Assembly (NCBI GenBank): GCA_019418605.1
Contig: DYBN01000004.1
Location: 1 to 30,785 of the forward strand
DNA from: Sutterella sp.
GTDB lineage: Bacteria; Pseudomonadota; Gammaproteobacteria; Burkholderiales; Burkholderiaceae_F
Direction of reading: 5' to 3'
DNA length: 30,785 nucleotides
The position numbers were made by a program, and so were the translations under genes. Positions 7,999 to 14,157 of this stretch are shown here, piece after piece; the stretch's first letter is position 1, and every line of letters begins with the position of its first letter. The notes below the pieces were generated by a model. That model was given only the letters and a program-made list of their open reading frames with translations. It was not told where the DNA came from and made no database searches.

Positions 7999-9453
7999 AT
8001 GCACGATCTCATCATCAGAAACGGCCGCGTCGTCGACTGGCGCAACCGCATCAACAGCGTCTGCGACATCGCCGTCGAACAAGGAAAAATCGCCGAAGTC
8101 GGCCGCGTCAGCGGGCCGGCGCGACGCGAAGTCAACGCCGCAGGCCTCATCGTAGTTCCCGGCATCATCGACACCCATATGCATGCCTCAAGCTGGCTCG
8201 GCGGCCCGATGGGCTGCAGGATGCTCGCTCTGGCAGGCGTGACAACCGCTCTCGAAATGGCAGGCCCCGTCGAGAGCGTCAAGCGCAATCTCAAGGAATG
8301 CGGCTGCGGCATCGCACTGGGGTGCCTTCAGTGGCTGCGGCCCGGCATCAATCTCCCGACGAACGATCCGACGGACGAAGACATTGAGCGCGCTGCGGCC
8401 GACGCTCTTGCCAAAGGGGCCTTTGGCGTCAAGCTTCTCGGCGGGCACTACCCGTTGACGCCGCAGGCAAGCGCACGCGTGATCAAACGCTGCGCTGAGA
8501 GAGGCCTCTATATTGCCGTGCACGCCGGCACCACAACGCAAGGCTCAGACATTCGGGGCATGCGGCAGATCATTGAGCTTGCCGACGGCGCGCCCTTTCA
8601 TCTTGCGCACGTCAATGCCTACTGCAGGGGCGCGGTGCTCGAACTCAAGGATGAGCTTGATCTCGCGCAGCGCCTGCTTGCCGCGCACCCCGAAATCGAC
8701 TCGGAGAGCTACCTCGCCTCGATCAACGGTAGCTTCGGCAAGTGCGTCGACGGCATTCCCGAAAATCCCATTGCCCGCAACTGCCTCAAAAGCAGGGGCT
8801 ATCGCGTGGACGCGCAAGGCATGCGAGATGCGATTGCCGACGGTTTTGCGCACGTTCATGCAGTCAAAGACGGCGTCACGGTGCTCGTTGAGCCGCAAGA
8901 AGGGCTCTCCTTGTGGGAGGCCGCGGGCAGCGACGTACCGGTGAGCTTTGAAGTCAATCCCGCGCTCTCAAGATTTTTCTTTGCTCTTGCCAGACGCGCA
9001 CGCACCGACGACTTCCTCGTCGACAGCTTTTCTACCGACGGCGGCGGGATTCCCCGCAACGTCATCGTCTCCCACGGACTGAGCCTTGTGAAGTTCGGCG
9101 CGCTCTCGCTTGAGGAATTCGTGCGCAAGTCGAGCTTTGCCGGAGCAAGGCTGCTCGGACTTGCCAACAAAGGGCACTTCTCGGCGGGGGCCGACGCCGA
9201 CATCACGGTCATCGACTATGACAAGGGGCAGGCGGTGCACTCCTGGAGCATGGGCAGGCCCGTGCTTGAAAACGGCGTCGTTGTGGGAACCGGAGGAACG
9301 CTTGTTGCGGGTGAATCCGGCAGAAAGGCCGCGCAGGAGGCGGGGCTCGACTTTTATTGCGCCGACATTGAAGGGCTCTTTGAGTACCGCTCACACCGCC
9401 TTGAGGCGGCAGCGGCGGACTCGGGCCTGCAAGCTCAGCGGCACTGCGCGTAG
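7999..9453 (+). CDS. Metal-dependent amidohydrolase (dihydroorotase / D-aminoacylase-like)
   Basis: Cytoplasmic hydrolase of the amidohydrolase superfamily, acting on amide or cyclic-ureide bonds. The metal-site residues are visible: HMH in GIIDTHMHASSW (His60, His62), a lysine in FGVKLLGGH (Lys145, expected to be carbamylated), His175 in IAVHAGTT, His204 in HLAHVNAYCRG and Asp347 in DSFSTDGGGIP. It is 484 residues. The ATG at 7999 is chosen over an upstream GTG (7942) because AGGAGA stands about ten bases before it and homologues start near MHDLIIRNGRVVD. The dcuC gene follows after nine bases in the same operon, and a LysR gene is divergent. The carrier suggests a dicarboxylate-like product such as aspartate or an N-acyl or carbamoyl derivative; that is inference. 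Exact substrate not recognisable. Confidence 0.88.
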   Translation: MHDLIIRNGRVVDWRNRINSVCDIAVEQGKIAEVGRVSGPARREVNAAGLIVVPGIIDTHMHASSWLGGPMGCRMLALAGVTTALEMAGPVESVKRNLKECGCGIALGCLQWLRPGINLPTNDPTDEDIERAAADALAKGAFGVKLLGGHYPLTPQASARVIKRCAERGLYIAVHAGTTTQGSDIRGMRQIIELADGAPFHLAHVNAYCRGAVLELKDELDLAQRLLAAHPEIDSESYLASINGSFGKCVDGIPENPIARNCLKSRGYRVDAQGMRDAIADGFAHVHAVKDGVTVLVEPQEGLSLWEAAGSDVPVSFEVNPALSRFFFALARRARTDDFLVDSFSTDGGGIPRNVIVSHGLSLVKFGALSLEEFVRKSSFAGARLLGLANKGHFSAGADADITVIDYDKGQAVHSWSMGRPVLENGVVVGTGGTLVAGESGRKAAQEAGLDFYCADIEGLFEYRSHRLEAAAADSGLQAQRHCA

Positions 9454-9462
9454 GAGGCGGAA

Positions 9463-10785
9463 ATGATCTGGCTTGGAGTTTTGATCGTCATCGGCACGTT
9501 TTGGTTAATCTACAAAAACTACGAAGCGCGCCTCGTTCTCTTTTTGTCGGGCATGGTGATGACGCTTGCGGGCACGCTGCTTGCGGGTTCTTCGACGGGG
9601 TTTTCCGCTGCCGTGGACGCCTTCGTCAAGCAGTTTGTCAACGCCGGGCTCGTGCCCACTTACACAACGGTGATGGGCTTTGGCTACGTCATGAGCTTTA
9701 CAAAGTGCGCCGATCACCTCGTCAACGCGCTCGTGCGGCCCTTGGCAAAGGTGCCGATGCTCGTGATTCCCGGCGCGGTCGTCATCACCTGGCTTCTTAA
9801 CATCGTGCTGCCTTCGGCCGTGGGCATTGCGGCCGCCGTGGGCGTGCTGCTCATTCCCGCTCTGATTGCGCTGAAGGTGCGCCCCGTGATGGCGGCGGCA
9901 GCCGTTTTCTTGGGAACCTGGGGCTCTGTCGTAAGTCCGGGACTGATGTTTAATCCCCAGGTCGCGGACCTCGCCTTCAAGGCCGGTGAAATTGACGCGC
10001 CCGACGCCATGGTCGTCATCATGGCCGAATTCGTGCCGGCCTTCGCAGGGGCGCTCGTTGCGGCCGTTGTGCTCGCCGCTCTTGCTCTGTTTTTAAAGGA
10101 AGGCGTCGGCAGTCAGAGCGAGGCTCTGAAGATGCAGGCCGAGGCCGCGGCCGACTTCAAGGTGAACTACTTTTACGCGGCTGTGCCTGTGCTCCCGCTG
10201 TTTTTGCTCGTGATTGCCTCAAAGCAGGTCGGCTGGCTTCCCAACGAGGTCTTCACCGTGCCCTGCTGCATGCTCATCGGCACGGGCGTGGGTCTGGTGA
10301 TAGGCCTTGTCAACCGTCTCAAGGCGGGCGACATTTCCAAAAAGTTCTGCCGCGGCTGCGGAGACGCCTTCTGCGACGTGGCGCTTTTGATTGCAGCGGC
10401 CGCCGTCTTTGCCTCGGGCATGAAGTCAATCGGCCTGACGGGCGCATTGGTTGAAGCCATGAAGGGATCGGAGTCGGTTGCGATGGTCTCGGCCGTCGTC
10501 GGTCCCTGGCTGATGGCCGTCGTGTGCGGTTCGGGCAATGCTGCGGCTTTGGCCTTCAATGAGGTGATTACGCCGCACGCGGCCGACTTCGGCATGACGG
10601 TCGTGCAGCTTGGCGCCGTGGCTCAGGTGGCCGCAGGTCTCGGGCGGACGATCTCTCCGGTTGCGGGCGGCGTCATTGTCATTGCAAGCATCGCAGGCGT
10701 CAATCCCATGGACATCTGCAAGCGCACCTTCGTGCCCGTGTGTGCGGCGCTTGTGATCTTCACGGTCGGGATGTACCTCTTCTGA
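9463..10785 (+). CDS. dcuC: DcuC-family anaerobic C4-dicarboxylate transporter
   Basis: Inner-membrane carrier of the DcuC family, whose characterised members exchange or export succinate and take up fumarate, malate or aspartate during anaerobic growth. The 440-residue protein is hydrophobic throughout, with about twelve membrane spans. It has the typical opening MIWLGVLIVIGTFWLIYKNY and conserved helices LLNIVLPSAVGIAAAVGVLL and FLGTWGSVVSPGLMFNPQV. The ATG at 9463 is preceded by GGAGGCGG at good spacing, nine bases after the amidohydrolase stop, so the two are co-transcribed. The context argues for moving the substrate or product of that hydrolase rather than a general respiratory role. 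The family is clear; the symbol marks the family, not proven orthology to the E. coli gene. Confidence 0.88.
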   Translation: MIWLGVLIVIGTFWLIYKNYEARLVLFLSGMVMTLAGTLLAGSSTGFSAAVDAFVKQFVNAGLVPTYTTVMGFGYVMSFTKCADHLVNALVRPLAKVPMLVIPGAVVITWLLNIVLPSAVGIAAAVGVLLIPALIALKVRPVMAAAAVFLGTWGSVVSPGLMFNPQVADLAFKAGEIDAPDAMVVIMAEFVPAFAGALVAAVVLAALALFLKEGVGSQSEALKMQAEAAADFKVNYFYAAVPVLPLFLLVIASKQVGWLPNEVFTVPCCMLIGTGVGLVIGLVNRLKAGDISKKFCRGCGDAFCDVALLIAAAAVFASGMKSIGLTGALVEAMKGSESVAMVSAVVGPWLMAVVCGSGNAAALAFNEVITPHAADFGMTVVQLGAVAQVAAGLGRTISPVAGGVIVIASIAGVNPMDICKRTFVPVCAALVIFTVGMYLF

Positions 10786-10813
10786 TTTCAAAGAAGAGAG
10801 AAGGGCGGTGAAA

Positions 10814-10894
10814 ACGCCGGGGTCTGTGCAGCGCAGCTTTCGAGGCGCCGGACTGCATGAGAAGACCCCGGCGTCCGGATCAAAAGGATCCGGA
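10814..10894. terminator. Double hairpin between convergent dcuC and aldo/keto reductase genes
   Basis: Two adjacent inverted repeats fill the gap. ACGCCGGGGTCT (10814-10825) pairs perfectly with AGACCCCGGCGT (10863-10874). TCCGGATC (10874-10881) pairs with GATCCGGA (10887-10894) around a five-base loop. A T5 run (10910-10914) lies 15 bases further on the plus strand. The position suggests a two-way stop for the convergent genes, though the T-run is poorly spaced. Confidence 0.5.
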
Positions 10895-10912
10895 TGGGGT
10901 GCACTTGAGTTT

Positions 10913-11902
10913 TTACCAGGCGTAGGCTTCGGGCGCCTCGCCGCCCGGTCCCGGGAAGATCGCCTCAAGCTCGGCCTTCATCTCGGGGTTGAGCGTGATG
11001 TCGCAGGCCTTGACCGAGCTCTCGAGCTGCTCGAGCGTGCGCGGGCCGATGATGGGGCAGGTGACGTCCGGATTGGCAAGCACCCAGGCAAGCGCCACGT
11101 CGGCGGGCGCAACGCCGTATTTGGCGCAGCAGGCCTCGTAGGCGGCGATGCGCTCGACAAACTTCGGGTCACGGATGGGCAGGGAGGGATTGTCGCGGCG
11201 GTGGCGCTGCGCGGCCTTGGCAAGAGCGCCCGCGAGCAGTCCGCCGTCAATCGGGCTGTAGGTGAGCACGCCCATGCCGTGATAGCGGGCCGACGGGAGC
11301 ACCTCAAGCTCGATGGCGCGGCAGGCAAGACTGTAGCGGCTCTGCTCGCTTACGAGTCCCAGCATGCGGCGCGCCCGCGCTTCGCCTTGCGCGGCGGCAA
11401 TGCCCCAGCCCGGGAAGTTGCAGCTGCCGATGTAGAGCACCTTGCCCTGGCGCACCAGCACGTCCATGGCCTCCCAGATTTCCTCCCAGGGCGTGGTGCG
11501 GTCAAAATGGTGCATCTGCCAGAGGTCGATGCGGTCGGTTTTCAAGCGCCGCAGGCTGTCCTCGCACGCCTGCCGGATGTGGTAGGCCGACAGGCGGCCG
11601 CCGTTGACGCCGTTGATCATGGGCTGATAGAGCTTGGTGGCGACGACAACTTCGTTGCGCTTGCCGGACTTTTGCAGCCACTCGCCGAGTATCTCCTCGG
11701 AGATGCCGTATCCCAAGGGGATGTCGGGGCGCTGCGGGCCGCCGTAGACGTCGGCCGTGTCGATGAAGTTGATCCCTCTATCAAAGGCCGCGTCGAGAAT
11801 CTCAAAGCTTGCTTTTTTATCGGTGACGTCGCCGAAATTCATCGTGCCAAGGCACAGGCGGCTGACAAAAAGGCCGGTGCGCCCGAGTTTTTTGTACTGC
11901 AT
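10913..11902 (-). CDS. Aldo/keto reductase
   Basis: NADPH-dependent oxidoreductase of the aldo/keto reductase superfamily, a cytoplasmic TIM barrel that reduces aldehydes or ketones. The catalytic tetrad is visible: Asp48 and Tyr53 in FIDTADVYGG, Lys90 in VVVATKLYQP and His131 (or 132) in DLWQMHHFDR. The C-terminal cofactor segment includes CPIIGPRTLEQLESS. It is 329 residues from the ATG at 11902, which is preceded by GGAG at ten bases and gives the family start MQYKKLGRTGLFVSRL. Open frame continues upstream to 11953 without family similarity. It is convergent with dcuC and divergent from tyrS and appears to be its own transcript. Substrate unknown; similar proteins are often annotated as YajO-like or potassium-channel beta-like reductases. 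Confidence 0.92.
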   Translation of the reverse strand: MQYKKLGRTGLFVSRLCLGTMNFGDVTDKKASFEILDAAFDRGINFIDTADVYGGPQRPDIPLGYGISEEILGEWLQKSGKRNEVVVATKLYQPMINGVNGGRLSAYHIRQACEDSLRRLKTDRIDLWQMHHFDRTTPWEEIWEAMDVLVRQGKVLYIGSCNFPGWGIAAAQGEARARRMLGLVSEQSRYSLACRAIELEVLPSARYHGMGVLTYSPIDGGLLAGALAKAAQRHRRDNPSLPIRDPKFVERIAAYEACCAKYGVAPADVALAWVLANPDVTCPIIGPRTLEQLESSVKACDITLNPEMKAELEAIFPGPGGEAPEAYAW

Positions 11903-12079
11903 CTGTGTTCTTCTCCGAAAAAAAAGAGAAACGTGGTTTGAAGCGCGAACCATTGTGCGGGGAGACTGTCGCGGGCTTTTGAGAAGCCGGCCTTTTTGCT
12001 CTGCGCCGGCAAGGTGCTGCGAACTTCAGGCAAGAGGCGCGCGGATGGCAGAAATCAAGGCGGCGAAAGGCCGGCTTGC

Positions 12080-12085
12080 TACAAT
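12080..12085 (+). promoter_or_regulatory. Candidate -10 box (TACAAT) of tyrS
   Basis: TACAAT in CTTGCTACAATGCACG lies 110 bases upstream of the tyrS ATG. The -35 position is not well matched. If used, transcription begins near 12092, just before two strong hairpins. Confidence 0.5.
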
Positions 12086-12094
12086 GCACGCCGC

Positions 12095-12115
12095 CCCCGG
12101 CGGGGGAAGCCGGGG
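12095..12115 (+). repeat. Strong hairpin in the tyrS leader
   Basis: CCCCGGC (12095-12101) and GCCGGGG (12109-12115) form a perfect 7-bp stem with a seven-base loop. An alternative, CCCCC (12094-12098) with GGGGG (12102-12106), is mutually exclusive with it. Confidence 0.55.
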
Positions 12116-12117
12116 AG

Positions 12118-12153
12118 AAGCGCGGCGCGCCGGACGCGCGCTTAGTGTTTTTT
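12118..12153 (+). terminator. Terminator-like hairpin inside the tyrS leader
   Basis: AAGCGCG (12118-12124) can pair with CGCGCTT (12137-12143); an inner register GCGCG (12125-12129) with CGCGC (12135-12139) competes. A TTTTTT run (12148-12153) follows four bases after the outer stem. No plus-strand gene precedes it, so it would act on the tyrS transcript itself, 43 bases before the start codon. Confidence 0.45.
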
Positions 12154-12195
12154 CCCTTTTGATGCAGACTCTTTCAAAGCGAGCAAACAACACCG

Positions 12196-13455
12196 ATGTC
12201 GGAAGCAACGATTCAGGAGCAGGAACGCAAATACGAAGTCACGCCGGATATTGTCGAAGCAATGGATACGATTCGCCGCGGCGTGGATACGCTTTTGATT
12301 GAAAGCGAACTCGAGCAAAAGCTCGCGCGCGCCAAGGCCGAAGGCAGCGCCCTGCGCTGCAAGCTTGGGCTTGATCCCACGGCGCCCGACATTCACATCG
12401 GCCACACGGTGGTGTTAAACAAGCTGCGCCAGCTCCAGGACCTCGGCCACAAGGTGATCTTTTTAATCGGCGACTTCACGGCCGCCATCGGCGATCCTTC
12501 GGGGCGCAACATCACGCGCCCGCCGCTGTCAAACGAACAGATCCGCGTCAACGCCGAAACCTATCTGGCGCAGGCAGGGCTCGTGCTTGATCTCGAAAAG
12601 ACCGAGGTGCGCTACAACTCCGAGTGGTGCAGCAAGCTTGGCGCCGAGGGGCTCATCAAGCTTGCAAGCCGCTACACCCTCGCCAGGCTTCTCGAGCGCG
12701 ACGACTTTGCCAAGCGCTATGCCGAGCAGGCGCCCATTGCCATGCACGAACTCATCTACCCCCTGATGCAGGGCTACGACTCGGTGGCGCTTCAGGCCGA
12801 CCTTGAGCTCGGGGGGTCGGACCAGCGCTTTAATCTCCTCGTCGGGCGCGAGCTGCAGCGCCAGTACGGGCAGCCCGCGCAGTGCATCCTGACGATGCCG
12901 CTTCTGGTGGGCCTTGACGGCGTCAACAAGATGAGCAAGTCGAAGAACAACTACATCGGCATCACCGAGTCGGCCGACGAGATGTTCGGCAAGGTGATGA
13001 GCATCTCCGATGAGCTCATGTGGAACTGGTACGACCTCGTGAGCCTGAAGTCAAACCGCGAGATTGCCCTGTTAAAGGAGCAGTGCGCGCAGGGGCGCAA
13101 CCCGCGCGAGGCGAAGGTGCTGCTTGCCAAGGAGATCATCACGCGCTTTCACGATGCGGCTGCGGCCGACGCCGCCGAGGCCGAATTCAACGCGCGCTTC
13201 AGAGCGGGCGCCGTTCCTTCCGACATTGAAAGCGTCACGGTGCAAAGCGGCGAGGACGGCACGATTGGACTCGCGCGCTTATTAAAGGAAGCGGGGCTTG
13301 TGCCGAGCACGAGCGAAGCCAACCGCAACATTGAACAAAACGCCGTGCGCATCAATGGCGACCGTGTTTCCGACAAGGGCCTGAAGATTCACAAGGGCGA
13401 GGTGCTCACGATTCAGGTGGGCAAGCGCCGCTGGGCCCGGGTGACCGTGGCGTAA
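12196..13455 (+). CDS. tyrS: Tyrosyl-tRNA synthetase
   Basis: Class I aminoacyl-tRNA synthetase that charges tRNA-Tyr in the cytoplasm. HIGH is intact at residues 67-70 (PDIHIGHTVV) and the second signature reads NKMSKSKNN near residue 242. The C-terminal S4 RNA-binding domain (about 350-419) is present: NRNIEQNAVRINGDRVSD. At 419 residues with the LGLDPTAPDIHIGHT block it is the type common in beta- and gammaproteobacteria. The ATG at 12196 fits the length of homologues; there is no clear Shine-Dalgarno site upstream. It has a ~110-base leader with two strong hairpins and a T-run, so attenuation is possible. dtd follows after 64 bases on the same strand. Confidence 0.97.
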   Translation: MSEATIQEQERKYEVTPDIVEAMDTIRRGVDTLLIESELEQKLARAKAEGSALRCKLGLDPTAPDIHIGHTVVLNKLRQLQDLGHKVIFLIGDFTAAIGDPSGRNITRPPLSNEQIRVNAETYLAQAGLVLDLEKTEVRYNSEWCSKLGAEGLIKLASRYTLARLLERDDFAKRYAEQAPIAMHELIYPLMQGYDSVALQADLELGGSDQRFNLLVGRELQRQYGQPAQCILTMPLLVGLDGVNKMSKSKNNYIGITESADEMFGKVMSISDELMWNWYDLVSLKSNREIALLKEQCAQGRNPREAKVLLAKEIITRFHDAAAADAAEAEFNARFRAGAVPSDIESVTVQSGEDGTIGLARLLKEAGLVPSTSEANRNIEQNAVRINGDRVSDKGLKIHKGEVLTIQVGKRRWARVTVA

Positions 13456-13519
13456 TGCACGAAGAACCAAAGACCGGTCTGGTCTGCGATTAAAAAGGCT
13501 CGAAGGAGACACAAACGAG

Positions 13520-13957
13520 ATGATTGCGCTCCTGCAGCGTGTGGCCGGCGCCGCGGTGTCCGTCGACGGCGAGGAAGTGGGCAAGGCCGGGCGGGGCCTT
13601 CTGGTGCTTGTGTGCGCCGTCAAGGGCGACACGCCCGAGAAGGCCCGCGCGCTTGCCTCACGCGTTCTTCGCTACCGCATCTTTGAAGACGACGCGGGCA
13701 AAATGAACCGCTCGGTGACCGACGTCGGAGGCGACATTCTCGTGGTCTCCCAATTTACGCTGGCGGCCGACACGAGCAGCGGCAACAGGCCGAGCTTTTC
13801 CCCTGCGGCCGATCCCGAAACGGGACGCGCGCTCTACGAACTCTTTGCAAGCGAGTGCGCCAAAGGGGGCCTTAAAGTGGCCACGGGACGCTTTGGCGCG
13901 CACATGGCCGTGCAGCTTGTCAACGACGGGCCCGTGACGATTTGGCTTGAAAATTAG
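13520..13957 (+). CDS. dtd: D-aminoacyl-tRNA deacylase
   Basis: Proofreading enzyme that removes D-amino acids, classically D-Tyr, from mischarged tRNA. It is a small cytoplasmic dimer. The 145-residue length is standard. The SQFTL active-site strand is at residues 77-81 and the second conserved element NDGPVTIWLE is at 135-144. The ATG at 13520 follows AAGGAGA with a slightly long spacer, and the protein opens with the family MIALLQRVAGAAVSVDG. Linkage to tyrS makes functional sense because tyrosyl-tRNA synthetase is a known source of D-Tyr-tRNA. A strong two-way terminator follows the gene. Confidence 0.97.
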   Translation: MIALLQRVAGAAVSVDGEEVGKAGRGLLVLVCAVKGDTPEKARALASRVLRYRIFEDDAGKMNRSVTDVGGDILVVSQFTLAADTSSGNRPSFSPAADPETGRALYELFASECAKGGLKVATGRFGAHMAVQLVNDGPVTIWLEN

Positions 13958-13965
13958 CGACAAGC

Positions 13966-13984
13966 CCGCCGTGGAGGCGGGCGC
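13966..13984 (+). repeat. Hairpin immediately after dtd
   Basis: GCCCGCC and GGCGGGC form a 7-bp stem with a GTGGA loop within a dozen bases of the dtd stop. No T-run follows, so it probably protects the transcript end or assists the terminator further on. Confidence 0.45.
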
Positions 13985-14047
13985 GCTTCAAAAGCAGCCT
14001 TCTCGCAGGGCGCACAAAGAAAAACGGACCCAAAGAAAAACGGGCAA

Positions 14048-14098
14048 AACGGGCTTGTCCGGGCGTTGAAGGACACGCGGACAGGCCCGTTGGCTTTT
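14048..14098. terminator. Bidirectional terminator between dtd and the EF-G-like gene
   Basis: AACGGGCTTGTCCG (14048-14061) pairs with CGGACAGGCCCGTT (14078-14091) over 14 bp with a single G-U wobble and a 16-base loop. TTTT follows on the plus strand (14095-14098). Reading leftward, the stem ends in TTTT and is followed by further T-rich sequence. It therefore serves both convergent genes. Confidence 0.8.
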
Positions 14099-14157
14099 GT
14101 CTGCAGCAAGATTCCAGTGAAGCGGCCTCGCACGGGCGTGCCGCTTCCTTGCAGCGC

